A DNA stretch of 64,000 nucleotides from NCBI RefSeq assembly GCF_900116615.1, contig NZ_FPBF01000002.1, positions 806,001-870,000 of the forward strand. The letters are read 5' to 3'. The DNA comes from Algoriphagus locisalis (GTDB lineage Bacteria > Bacteroidota > Bacteroidia > Cytophagales > Cyclobacteriaceae). The translations under genes were made by a program, and so were the position numbers. Position 1 is the stretch's first letter. Each line of letters begins with the position of its first letter. This document shows, in pieces, positions 9,505 to 18,158 of the stretch. The notes beneath the pieces were generated by a model, which did not search any database, was not told the origin of the DNA, and saw nothing but the letters and a program-made list of their open reading frames with translations.

Positions 9505-10491
9505 ATGGCCACTTCGTTCATACGATTTCTGACTTTTCAGAAACTAATGAATTATGCCCTTTTGGCCTTCTCTTTTCAGGTTTCAAGAATCGTAGGAAGA
9601 CCTATTCTTTGGGGACAGCCTACCACACTTTCAATTGAACCCACCACCAGCTGTAATCTTAGATGTCCGGAATGTCCTTCTGGGCTGCGGGATTTTTCAC
9701 GCCCGACAGGAATGTTGCAGGAAAAGCTTTTTAAGCAAACCATAGATCAAGTTCAAGATCATCTTACCTGGCTACATCTTTACTTTCAGGGCGAGCCATT
9801 TCTGAATCCCAGATTTTTGGAAATGGTAACTTATGCAGATTCCAAGGGCATTTTCACCTCCACCTCCACCAACGGGCATTACTTGCAGGAAAAACAAGTA
9901 GCTGAAATTCTTCAAAGTGGTTTGAAGCAGTTAATTGTTTCCATAGATGGGATCACGCAGGAGATTTATGAAAAATACCGAGTTGGAGGAAATCTGGAAA
10001 AGGTGCAGAAGGGTTTAAAATTACTTTTAGAAGAGCGGAAAAAGGCCAAACAAAACTTCCCACGAGTAGTCTTGCAGTTTTTAGTCACTGGACAAAATGA
10101 ACATCAACTGCCCGAGCTGAAACGCTGGGCAAAAGAAATGCAGGTCGATGAACTTCAACTGAAAACTACGCAGATATACGACTTCGAAAATGGCTCCGGG
10201 CTAATCCCGTCCGACTTGGGCTATTCTAGGTATATCCCTGCGGGAAATGGCAAATGGAAACTCAAAAAACGCATAGAAAACAAATGTTGGCGCATGTGGC
10301 AAGGCGCTGTAGCTACTTGGGATGGTAAGATCGTCCCTTGCTGTTTTGACAAAGACGCTAAGTTTGTCATGGGTGAGTTGAAAGCCCAATCCTTAGCCTC
10401 CATTTGGACTTCCCTGCCCTACCAAAACTTCAGAAAACAACTTCTAAGCGACCGATCCCAGATCGAAATATGCAGGAATTGTACGGAGTGA
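9505..10491 (+). CDS. Radical SAM protein with SPASM domain
   Basis: Radical SAM enzyme, 328 residues from the ATG at 9505; an in-frame GTG at 9487 and an ATG at 9547 are alternatives. The cluster motif CNLRCPEC (Cys50, Cys54, Cys57) binds the 4Fe-4S cluster that cleaves S-adenosylmethionine. The C-terminus has a SPASM-type cysteine set (KCWRMWQG, VPCCFD, ICRNC) for an auxiliary cluster. Members of this family modify peptides or small molecules; the substrate cannot be told from sequence, and no precursor peptide is visible beside it. It lies between the cAMP operon and a toxin-antitoxin pair, 63 bases after the cyclase gene, possibly as its own unit. Function beyond family is unassigned. Confidence 0.85.
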   Translation: MATSFIRFLTFQKLMNYALLAFSFQVSRIVGRPILWGQPTTLSIEPTTSCNLRCPECPSGLRDFSRPTGMLQEKLFKQTIDQVQDHLTWLHLYFQGEPFLNPRFLEMVTYADSKGIFTSTSTNGHYLQEKQVAEILQSGLKQLIVSIDGITQEIYEKYRVGGNLEKVQKGLKLLLEERKKAKQNFPRVVLQFLVTGQNEHQLPELKRWAKEMQVDELQLKTTQIYDFENGSGLIPSDLGYSRYIPAGNGKWKLKKRIENKCWRMWQGAVATWDGKIVPCCFDKDAKFVMGELKAQSLASIWTSLPYQNFRKQLLSDRSQIEICRNCTE

Positions 10492-10505
10492 GTGGTGCTG
10501 CATGA

Positions 10506-10808
10506 TCATGAATAAAAAACTATTCCAACTCTATTTATATGGTCTATCAATTCCTTGTTTTCTATTTTGTGAAATAAAGAAAGGTCAATTTTCCAAGGGA
10601 GAAGTAGATCATCGAGTTTCTGCTCTATTTCGAATAATTCAGTAAGTGTCACGCTTTCTCCTACAATAGTGAGATCTATATCTGAGCCAACGCGAAAAGT
10701 ATTTTTTGCTCTGGATCCATATAAAAGAACTGATTCAATTTGAGAATAGTCTTTGAATACAGCATTGATCGCGTTTATATCTGCATTATCAAGACCTATA
10801 TTAATCAT
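10506..10808 (-). CDS. mntA: MNT-domain nucleotidyltransferase antitoxin (MntA-like)
   Basis: Minimal nucleotidyltransferase of about 100 residues. It carries the family signature GSx10DxD (GSRAKNTFRVGSDID) and a third Asp in KIDLSLF, so the polymerase-beta-type active site looks complete. In characterised HepT/MntA pairs this enzyme adds AMP groups to a tyrosine of the HEPN partner and so silences it. The start is chosen at ATG 10808, giving an 8-base overlap with the end of the upstream HEPN gene and the usual family length; an upstream in-frame start at 10832 would add 8 residues. It is cotranscribed with the HEPN gene and convergent with the radical SAM gene. Confidence 0.88.
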   Translation of the reverse strand: MINIGLDNADINAINAVFKDYSQIESVLLYGSRAKNTFRVGSDIDLTIVGESVTLTELFEIEQKLDDLLLPWKIDLSLFHKIENKELIDHINRVGIVFYS

Positions 10809-11280
10809 TGAAAATATCAGATTGAATTCCACCTTGTTTTGAATCCATGGTATTTTTAAAATCTAGAAATGCTAGATAGTATTCATTGATTACCATGCTG
10901 AAAATTTCATTTGCAACTTCCTCATTATAGGTATGGGAGGTCCTGTTCCTGCTACTTACCATATCCATCCACATTTTTCCATTAGCTATCAAACCTACTT
11001 TGTAGGCCTCCCGGATCGCATCTTTTGATCCATAAATTTCCGTAGCCCCGCTCTCCATCAAAAAATCCTTCATCACATTCCACGCAAGTTCATGCGTATA
11101 TTCAAACCGCTGAATTAAACCTTCTTTGATAATATCGTCTCCAGCTTTGAACTTATTTTCATCAATTTCTCCATCTTCAAAAAAATCTGTTTTTATCCTT
11201 AAAACTGCCTCTTCCAGCTTTTGGAATGCTTTCTCATAATTTTTGAAGCGCTGTTTCCATCTTATATCTTGATTGCCCAT
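10801..11280 (-). CDS. hepT: HEPN-domain toxin (HepT-like, HI0074 family)
   Basis: 159-residue protein of the 'nucleotidyltransferase substrate-binding' (HI0074) group of HEPN proteins, read as an all-alpha fold. It has the HEPN ribonuclease motif Rx4HxY as RNRTSHTY; in studied HepT toxins this Arg/His pair is catalytic and the Tyr is the residue modified by MntA. ATG at 11280 is the first start. The gene precedes and overlaps its MNT partner, the usual toxin-first order. Activity is inferred from the intact motif and gene pairing. Such pairs are commonly mobile and sit here next to the polysaccharide cluster, but no integrase or repeat ends were found. Confidence 0.88.
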   Translation of the reverse strand: MGNQDIRWKQRFKNYEKAFQKLEEAVLRIKTDFFEDGEIDENKFKAGDDIIKEGLIQRFEYTHELAWNVMKDFLMESGATEIYGSKDAIREAYKVGLIANGKMWMDMVSSRNRTSHTYNEEVANEIFSMVINEYYLAFLDFKNTMDSKQGGIQSDIFND

Positions 11281-11570
11281 GTAGTAAAGTTACAATGAAA
11301 TCGATACGATTAAAATCATCATTAAACACACAGGGGAATGATTATTCAGGGCATTCCATATGACCGCTAAAAAACAATTATAAACAGATGAAATACAGTA
11401 AATTATATTGTTCGACGCTTTGATTCTACATTTGCTTTTATAATCATTTCAATACCGGAGCGTATAGTGATCTGTTTAGGTTTTTGGAACTATATTTGGT
11501 AGAATTAAGAAATTCATGGATTTTTAATCTCCATATTTGTTCTTGATTCACCTGGGACTTCCTTTTCTAT
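11281..11570. other. Intergenic region, divergent promoters
   Basis: AT-rich 290-base gap between the minus-strand HEPN/MNT pair and the plus-strand polysaccharide export gene. It must contain both promoters. A TAnnTTTG box is present at 11491-11498; no other gene or clear hairpin was seen. Confidence 0.6.
11491..11498 (+). promoter_or_regulatory. Candidate -7 promoter box for the polysaccharide cluster
   Basis: TATATTTG matches the Bacteroidota -7 consensus TAnnTTTG, about 70 bases ahead of the SLBB export gene. No good TTG -33 element lies at the usual 17-23 base spacing, so confidence is limited. Confidence 0.4.
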
Positions 11571-14147
11571 ATGATTTCAATTATACGATTCTCTTACTTT
11601 TTAGCATTTCTGGCCTTACTAGGGCTGATTATTCCTCAAACTTTTGCACAGGAAATAAACGATGCCAGTAAAATTCAAGTGGATGAACTTTCCGATGAGC
11701 AAGTTCAGGAGTTACTAGGTCGGGCAACTGACGCTGGACTTTCAAAATCAGAGTTTCTCAAAGCACTGGAACTTCAGGGCATGCCTCCTAGCGAGGTAGC
11801 CAAGATGAGAAAGAGAATCGCTGAAGGTGGAGATGAATCTGTCAGAAGTACCAAAATCTCAAAACGAGATGACCGTGAGCAGGCCGATCTGGATGAAATA
11901 GCCTTAGGTATGTTTCAATTTTCAGATGGGTCATTTAAAAAGCCGGACGGGAATGAAATCTTTGGGACATCTCTTTTTTACCAAAGAAACCGCCGATTAA
12001 GCTTCGAACCGAGTCTGAATCAGGCGACACCAAAAAGCTATGTATTAGGCCCTGGAGACCTGATTTATGTAGATATCTACGGTCAATCCGAGCAATATTA
12101 TGAAGCTAAAGTAAATCCAGACGGATTCGTTCTCTTGGATAATATAGGGCCAGTGTCTGTGTCCGGGAAGTCCATAGAAGAAGCTACAGGAATCCTGAAA
12201 AACAGAATTGGAAAATATTACTCAGGACTTCTAGGTAGCAGCCCCAATACATTTCTTCAAGTGACTTTAGGAAATGTAGGCTCTATAAAAGTGAATATCC
12301 TTGGGGATGTTCGACTTCCTGGCACCTTTACGCTAAGTGCTTTTTCTACCGTATTCAATGCACTCTATGCCGCTGGTGGACCCAATGAAAATGGCTCCAT
12401 GCGAAAAATCAAACTGGTAAGGAATAGCAAGCAAATCGCTGAAATCGATGTGTATGACTTGCTGATAAATGGAACTGCCCAACTAGACCTGAAACTTCAG
12501 GATCAGGATGTGATTCACGTGCCACCTTATCTTTCCCATGTGAAAATCAAAGGCGAGGTAAAACGCCCGATGGTCTTTGAGGTGCTGGAGGAGGATACTT
12601 TTTCTGATCTACTCAGCTACGCCGGAGGATTTACTGATGAAGCTTTCAAAGACCGTGTAGCTATTTCGAGGATTACAGGAAATCAGCGCTCTGTTTCGGA
12701 TGTGTATCAGAATCAGTTTGACATGTTCATCCTGAAGGGTGGGGATGAAATCAGTGTTCAGCGCATTCTCGATCGCTATTCCAACCGGGTACAAATCAAA
12801 GGAGCGGTGTATAGAGAAGGCACTTTTGCTTTAGAAGAAGGGCTTACTTTGTCTCAATTAGTGAAAAATGCAGAAGGACTTCGCGGTGATGCCTACACCA
12901 CCCAGGCAAGTATTTTGCGCACCAAAGCTGACCTGAGTACGGAAATGATCCAGGTGAACCTTCGCGGTGTATTGGATGGAACGGCTCCGGATGTTCCCCT
13001 CCAACGTGAAGATGTAGTGAGAATTGCCAGCATCTACGACATCAATAATGAGCAATATGTGCAGATCCTCGGTGAAGTGAAAAAGCCTGGTGTTTACCCC
13101 TATTCCAGCGAGATGAAAGTAGAAGATTTGATTGTGATGGCTGGAGGATTCCAGGAATCTGCCAATGCTCAGGATATAGAAATCGCCAGAAGACTGGAAG
13201 ATTCGGACTTAGGCACTTTGGCGGATATCATTCCCACACAGGTAGATCCGGACTTGGGTTACAATCCAGATTCCCCTTCTCTAGTGCCATTTGATCAGGT
13301 GATCGTAAGGAAAAGAGCGAGTTTTACCATGCAGAAGTTAGTCGCGGTAGAAGGCCAGGTAAATTCTCCGGGAATCTTTGCTATCCAAAGCAGTGGCGAG
13401 CGAATCTCAGATTTGGTCAAGCGATCCGGTGGTTTGAATCAATTTGCTTATGCAAAAGGGGCAACCTTAATTCGAAGAACTGAATTTTTCAACACAGAAT
13501 CTGAGCAACTTCGACGCCAGCGAAACCTGGAAGGCCTGAAAATGAAACTGGCTGAAGATCCGAGCAATTCGGAAGCTCAGGCAGAATTGCTACAACGCTT
13601 ATTGACTGAATCTCCAGAAGCTGAATCTCCAGTAGATAATCAGTTGGCGCAAACCAAAAAAGAATCCTTGGATCAAATCGCTTCTGAAACACCTGGGTTC
13701 GCTGTGAAACTTAAGGAAACCGAGGCTGTTGCGATTGATTTGGAAGAAATACTACGAAATCCAGGATCCGAAGATGATATCCTCTTGGAAGAAGGGGATA
13801 TTCTTTCTGTTCCTAAGTTATTTCAAACAGTGCGAATGCGTGGAGATGTGGTTTATCCTACGACACTAAGACATGAATCAGGTCGCAGTCTGAAGCATTA
13901 TATTAATGGGGCTGGTGGATTTGAGCGCCGAGCCAACCGAAAGCAAACCTATGTGGTCTATGCCAACGGTGCAGTAAAGAGAACCAAGGGTTTTCTGGGA
14001 ATTAGAAATTATCCTCCTGTAGAACCTGGTGCAGAAGTAATAGTCCCAACCAAAGGACCAAAAGTACCGCTGAGACTTGGAGAAATAGTGGGAATTACCA
14101 CAGGATTAGCTACGCTTGGATTAGTCATTTCACAAATCAACTGGTAG
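11571..14147 (+). CDS. Polysaccharide export outer-membrane protein, multi-SLBB (Wza-like)
   Basis: Outer-membrane channel component for capsule or exopolysaccharide export. Residues 1-26 form a signal peptide ending TFAQ. The Poly_export domain begins near YVLGPGDLIYVDIYG (about residue 160) and is followed by six SLBB-type repeats, each opening with a strand such as VNILGDVRLPG, VQILGEVKKPG or VAVEGQVNSPG. A Glu/Gln-rich linker near 640-700 separates the last two. The C-terminal hydrophobic helix ending in ISQINW fits the membrane-spanning helix of Wza-type channels. At 858 residues it is longer than enterobacterial Wza (about 380), as is usual in Bacteroidota. First gene of the cluster; the Wzz-like gene starts 2 bases after its stop. 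Confidence 0.92.
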   Translation: MISIIRFSYFLAFLALLGLIIPQTFAQEINDASKIQVDELSDEQVQELLGRATDAGLSKSEFLKALELQGMPPSEVAKMRKRIAEGGDESVRSTKISKRDDREQADLDEIALGMFQFSDGSFKKPDGNEIFGTSLFYQRNRRLSFEPSLNQATPKSYVLGPGDLIYVDIYGQSEQYYEAKVNPDGFVLLDNIGPVSVSGKSIEEATGILKNRIGKYYSGLLGSSPNTFLQVTLGNVGSIKVNILGDVRLPGTFTLSAFSTVFNALYAAGGPNENGSMRKIKLVRNSKQIAEIDVYDLLINGTAQLDLKLQDQDVIHVPPYLSHVKIKGEVKRPMVFEVLEEDTFSDLLSYAGGFTDEAFKDRVAISRITGNQRSVSDVYQNQFDMFILKGGDEISVQRILDRYSNRVQIKGAVYREGTFALEEGLTLSQLVKNAEGLRGDAYTTQASILRTKADLSTEMIQVNLRGVLDGTAPDVPLQREDVVRIASIYDINNEQYVQILGEVKKPGVYPYSSEMKVEDLIVMAGGFQESANAQDIEIARRLEDSDLGTLADIIPTQVDPDLGYNPDSPSLVPFDQVIVRKRASFTMQKLVAVEGQVNSPGIFAIQSSGERISDLVKRSGGLNQFAYAKGATLIRRTEFFNTESEQLRRQRNLEGLKMKLAEDPSNSEAQAELLQRLLTESPEAESPVDNQLAQTKKESLDQIASETPGFAVKLKETEAVAIDLEEILRNPGSEDDILLEEGDILSVPKLFQTVRMRGDVVYPTTLRHESGRSLKHYINGAGGFERRANRKQTYVVYANGAVKRTKGFLGIRNYPPVEPGAEVIVPTKGPKVPLRLGEIVGITTGLATLGLVISQINW

Positions 14148-14149
14148 TA

Positions 14150-15217
14150 ATGGCAGGATCAAAGCATTTTACAGACAACCAATTTACGTTCAAGGAAGTC
14201 ATTCAAAACTTCTCCAGCTGGATCTCTTATTTCATTTCCAAATGGAAAATCCTAGTCCTTGCAGGCTTACTTGGAATTGGGTTAGGGGCTTTGGTGTCAA
14301 TTTTTAAAAAGCCTGTTTTTATCGCAACCACATCATTCGTACTCGAAGATGGGGATACGGGAGGAATGGGAGGAATGTCTGGATTAGCGTCATTGGTAGG
14401 TGTAAACCTAGGGTCCATGGGCGGAACCAGCGGACTTTTCCAAGGTGATAACATCATGGAACTGTACCGCTCAGAGCGTATGCTGAATGAAGCTTTATTA
14501 AGTCCTTTTGATGAGAACCAATTGCTGATCGATCGATTTATTGAATTTGAGAAAATCGATAAAAAATGGGCTTCCAAAGTGGATATAAAATCAATGGACT
14601 TTTCCATTGCAAGAGAAAATTTCACGGTTTCGCAGGATTCAGTAGTCAAAGAAGTCACGCAATTGGTACGTGAAAATCAGCTTTCCGTGGCCAAACCGGA
14701 CAGGAAGCTGACCATAATCCAAGTGAGTGTTGCGTCTAAAGACGAGGCTTACGCCAAGGTTTTCAATGAAAGATTGGTAGAGAATGTCAATGAATTTTAC
14801 AGGGAAACTAAGACCAAAAAAACCAGCGAAAACCTAGCTATTCTTCAGTCACAGGCAGATAGCGTAAGGAAAATATTAGACGCCAGTATCGGAGCTTTTG
14901 CATCAGCTACAGATCGCGTTCCTAATGCCAACCCATTACTTTCCTCAGCAACAATAGAAACCAAGAAGCGACAGATCGATGTGCAGGCTACGGGTGCGGT
15001 TTATGAGGAAGTGGTGAAGAATCTGGAAATCGCAAAAGTCAATCACCGTAACAATTCGCCACTGATTCAAATCATCGATTCCCCTAGATTGCCTCTAGAC
15101 CGCTCAGATGTAAGTCTGGCAAAAGGCATAGTCTATGGCTTGGTGATCATGATGCTGCTTTCTTTAGGTTGGTTGTATTTCCGAAGGCTTTTTCAAAAAC
15201 ATGTTCAGGAAAGCTAA
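14150..15217 (+). CDS. Wzz-type chain length determinant protein
   Basis: Polysaccharide copolymerase of 355 residues in the inner membrane. An N-terminal helix (about 33-52, LVLAGLLGIGLGAL) and a C-terminal helix (about 325-345, GLVIMMLLSLGWLYF) flank a periplasmic region that begins with a Gly/Met-rich loop and includes coiled-coil segments, as in Wzz proteins. The C-terminus ends shortly after the second helix, so no tyrosine autokinase domain is fused. It starts 2 bases after the SLBB gene, with which it should form the export machine and set chain length. Confidence 0.9.
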   Translation: MAGSKHFTDNQFTFKEVIQNFSSWISYFISKWKILVLAGLLGIGLGALVSIFKKPVFIATTSFVLEDGDTGGMGGMSGLASLVGVNLGSMGGTSGLFQGDNIMELYRSERMLNEALLSPFDENQLLIDRFIEFEKIDKKWASKVDIKSMDFSIARENFTVSQDSVVKEVTQLVRENQLSVAKPDRKLTIIQVSVASKDEAYAKVFNERLVENVNEFYRETKTKKTSENLAILQSQADSVRKILDASIGAFASATDRVPNANPLLSSATIETKKRQIDVQATGAVYEEVVKNLEIAKVNHRNNSPLIQIIDSPRLPLDRSDVSLAKGIVYGLVIMMLLSLGWLYFRRLFQKHVQES

Positions 15218-15230
15218 AAAATAAGCTGGC

Positions 15231-16505
15231 ATGCTAGAAAAAATAAGGCATTTCAAGCTTAGCTATTTATATCGGAATAATTCGGTTCAAAATTTTCTCT
15301 ATTTAGGGCTAATTCAGGGTACTAATGTTCTGATTTCCATTATTTCAGTACCATTAATTATTCAACGTGTTGGCGTGGACCAATTTGGCTTGGTCAGTTT
15401 AGCACTTTCGGTTATTACTTCGCTGAATATTGTGGTGGGCTTCGGCTATAATTTTAGTGGACCAAGAGAGGCATCTATCCACCGTCACGATTCAGTCAAG
15501 CTTTCGAATCATTTTTCATTAGTTCTGTATAGCAAACTGTGTATAGTGCTGCTATTACTAGTAGGCATCTTTTTTCTTATTCAGCTTACGAGTGCCTTTG
15601 AAGAGTATAGGGTTATTCTGGCTTTCTCAACCATAATCCTAATAGCTGAGGCCATTCAGTTGGTTTGGTTTTTTCAAGGGATAGAAAAGACAAAAATCGC
15701 CAGTATTGTCAATGTGTTAAGCAAACTTTGTTACCTACTGGCGATCATGTATTTTATCGATGCCCCAGATAAATCAAAGTATGTGAATTTTATATGGGGG
15801 ACGATTGCACTTGGTTTTAATCTCGGTTTAGTTTTTTTCTGTTTACGGCAGTTCCAGATACACTTCGGGAAGCCAAATTTCAGGCATATTATAAAATCAG
15901 TAAGGGAAAATGCTAAGCTGTTTTTCTATAATTTGATTTCCCACGTTACGGTAAGTGGTGGGATCATTATCTTAAGTTTTTTCGAAGGATCTGCTCAATT
16001 GGGGATGTATGGACTAGTCGAGAAGGTAATTATCACACTTAGGTTTTTTCCTTCTTTGGTGGTGTCCGCCACCTTTCCAAAAGCTTCTCATCTTTTTGTC
16101 CATCATAGAGAAAGGTTCATCCCGTTTCTTATGAAAATTTCGTTGATCGGCATTACTGTGACAGGACTGATTTCAATTACTGCTTATTTATTCTCTCCTG
16201 AGATTGTCAGGTTTTTGGCAAAAAGCCACTTGCCAGACTCCATTTTATACCTGAAAATCCTGTGTTTTATACCTTTTCTATCCTCTATCAATATTTTTAA
16301 CATGATGTATTTTTTAACAAAAGACCTACAGCAGCTATTAATTAAATCTTCTGTGATTAATAGCATATTCATGCTAACTACAGCAGCCATACTTACTGCC
16401 ATGTATGGCACGATTGGGTTATGCATGGCCTTAATATGCTCTGAAATATTTACAGCCATTACCTGCACTATATTTAGAATCGGTCACTCTAAACGTGTGA
16501 ATTAA
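15231..16505 (+). CDS. Polysaccharide flippase (Wzx-like)
   Basis: Integral membrane protein of 424 residues with about 12 hydrophobic segments, in the oligosaccharide flippase / Polysacc_synt family. The N-terminal region with FLYLGLIQGTNVLISI, then GVDQFGLVSLALSV, and the conserved GFGYNFSGPREASIHR segment are typical of Wzx proteins, which move lipid-linked repeat units across the inner membrane. It follows the Wzz-like gene by 13 bases and ends one base before a convergent glycosyltransferase gene, so this plus-strand run is likely one transcription unit from 11571 to here. Confidence 0.88.
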   Translation: MLEKIRHFKLSYLYRNNSVQNFLYLGLIQGTNVLISIISVPLIIQRVGVDQFGLVSLALSVITSLNIVVGFGYNFSGPREASIHRHDSVKLSNHFSLVLYSKLCIVLLLLVGIFFLIQLTSAFEEYRVILAFSTIILIAEAIQLVWFFQGIEKTKIASIVNVLSKLCYLLAIMYFIDAPDKSKYVNFIWGTIALGFNLGLVFFCLRQFQIHFGKPNFRHIIKSVRENAKLFFYNLISHVTVSGGIIILSFFEGSAQLGMYGLVEKVIITLRFFPSLVVSATFPKASHLFVHHRERFIPFLMKISLIGITVTGLISITAYLFSPEIVRFLAKSHLPDSILYLKILCFIPFLSSINIFNMMYFLTKDLQQLLIKSSVINSIFMLTTAAILTAMYGTIGLCMALICSEIFTAITCTIFRIGHSKRVN

Positions 16506-16506
16506 A

Positions 16507-17661
16507 TTATAGGGAGGGATCAGCCAGCATTTGAATTATGCTGGTTATTTTATCTCCCCATTTTTCCCAGCTTAGTTCATTTTCGTATTTCTTCAGTGCA
16601 CTCGTTGACATTTCTTCATATCTCATAGGATCTCTGATCAAAAACTCCGAATAATCCAAAAAGTCATTGATACTATGGGCTAAAAAGCCATTCACCCCAT
16701 GCTCCACCTGACTGGATATGCCGCCGGTGTGTGTGGCAATAACTGGAATACCAAAAGCTGCCGCTTCATTGAGAACTATTGGAGTACAGTCTGCTTCTGT
16801 GGGCAATAGCATCAAGTGCGTCTGCATCATGATGTAATGAAGTGCTTCGCGATCAGCCTCATTATTCTTATCCAAAAAAGGAATTATCGTGATATCCCTA
16901 TCCTCAAGGTCTGGGTTACAGCCACAGATGGTCAATGATACGGGATAGCCTTTTTCTTTAAGGAAATTATAAACTGTAACTGCTTTTGCCCCACCCTTTC
17001 TATGCCAGTCAACGCCAAGAAACAGGATGTTGAAACCCGAAGATCTCTTTTTCGCAAGCTGGTTCATTTCTCTGTGGGGAACCATGTTGGCTCCGAATTT
17101 CGCTATAAATATTTCGATCCTTGATTTTTGGTAATAATCGCTTACGAAATCTGCTGCCCATGCTGACGAATATACACACGCAGTGGCTACTTGAATTGCT
17201 TTTTTTTCGATTTGGTTTGATTCTCTCTTAGATCTTTCAGAAAAAACCTTGTACTCTTCGTAATAATCACTAATCTGGGCAAAAGAAGAATCTGAATAAT
17301 AACATATTGGAATTACGGTTTTTATAAAGGCAATTTCAGTGGAAGCGGCTGGCGCAAATATGACATCAACTCTTGACTTTTTTAATCGTTTATTTATGAC
17401 TTGAGCGTAATAGCGACTAAGTATTGAAGAGCGTAATTTGTCATATTCTTTATTAAAAACTGCTCTATGAAATACAGCAATGCATTCTAGCCACACCCGA
17501 ATTAGTAAAGGACGCGCAATGGGAGCTATTACTTCTACATGTTCAAATCTGGCTTCAAGTTCTTTGAGCATGTAGGAATAGATTCCTGACCACGACTTTT
17601 TGTCATCAGGATCTTGAGAAGTGATGAATGCCAGAGATATTGAATTCTTTTTTCTGATCAC
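16507..17661 (-). CDS. Glycosyltransferase, family 4 / GT-B fold
   Basis: Cytoplasmic GT-B glycosyltransferase of 384 residues. The C-terminal half carries the family 4 donor-site pattern: FLGVDWHRKGG near the domain start, TICGCNPD, then DCTPIVLNEAAAFGIPVIATHTGG near residues 295-320, where an acid and a Glu bind the nucleotide sugar. It is the only gene of the polysaccharide block on the minus strand, and only 1 base separates its stop from that of the flippase. It needs its own promoter in the 17662-18158 gap. Sugar and linkage are unknown. Confidence 0.88.
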   Translation of the reverse strand: MIRKKNSISLAFITSQDPDDKKSWSGIYSYMLKELEARFEHVEVIAPIARPLLIRVWLECIAVFHRAVFNKEYDKLRSSILSRYYAQVINKRLKKSRVDVIFAPAASTEIAFIKTVIPICYYSDSSFAQISDYYEEYKVFSERSKRESNQIEKKAIQVATACVYSSAWAADFVSDYYQKSRIEIFIAKFGANMVPHREMNQLAKKRSSGFNILFLGVDWHRKGGAKAVTVYNFLKEKGYPVSLTICGCNPDLEDRDITIIPFLDKNNEADREALHYIMMQTHLMLLPTEADCTPIVLNEAAAFGIPVIATHTGGISSQVEHGVNGFLAHSINDFLDYSEFLIRDPMRYEEMSTSALKKYENELSWEKWGDKITSIIQMLADPSL

Positions 17662-18158
17662 ATTTAGTGAAGTATAGTGATGTTGATTTATAAAAAGAGC
17701 ATCAAAAAAATAAAGGAGTTAAATTCTGTTTGTACTTAATTTGGGAACTGTTTATTCCGGGGGTTGAGCTATTGTGCTACAATTCCGGCTAATTTACCGT
17801 TATTTTTTTTTAAATGATTAGCTCATTCAGCTCTGATTAAACTACGTTAACTTTTACTTGCCTGAATTAACGGCAACAGGATATAAAAGGAGGCATAATG
17901 GTTTAGTTCTCCACAGCTAGGTGAATACTGCACGTTAGACTTGAATACTCTTTTTCTGTCTAGCTTCGTTCAAAAAAGGTAGCCTTCCCGATATCTTCAA
18001 AATTACCTTTAGTATCAGGTAAGCCCCAATCAAAAATTTAATCTAAACTTTGACCTGATAAATACCATGAGCCTTAATTTTTGGGATGTATCTTTGGCTT
18101 TAGATTGGAGTTCAGCATCGCTATCTTCATTGGTTTTTAGACTACCTAATAAATTGAA
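17662..18158. other. Intergenic region between divergent glycosyltransferase genes
   Basis: About 500 AT-rich bases with no convincing gene. It holds a TAnnTTTG box at 18089-18096, a short inverted repeat TTACCT/AGGTAA near 18000-18025, and an SD-like AGGAGG at about 17889 that leads only into a two-codon frame. It must serve outward promoters for both flanking genes. Confidence 0.6.
18089..18096 (+). promoter_or_regulatory. Candidate -7 promoter box for the second polysaccharide gene run
   Basis: TATCTTTG fits TAnnTTTG and lies 63 bases before the family 2 glycosyltransferase start. The same octamer precedes lysA, the M28 peptidase gene and the RNA ahead of ileS. No TTG is seen at the -33 position (ATG instead). 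Confidence 0.42.

Noticed and set aside
14150..15217. Wzz-like protein as a tyrosine autokinase
   Set aside because: The protein ends just after the second membrane helix; no Walker motifs or tyrosine cluster follow.
17880..17910. Good Shine-Dalgarno-like AGGAGG before ATG
   Set aside because: The reading frame is ATG GTT TAG only, so no protein; Bacteroidota rarely use such sites.
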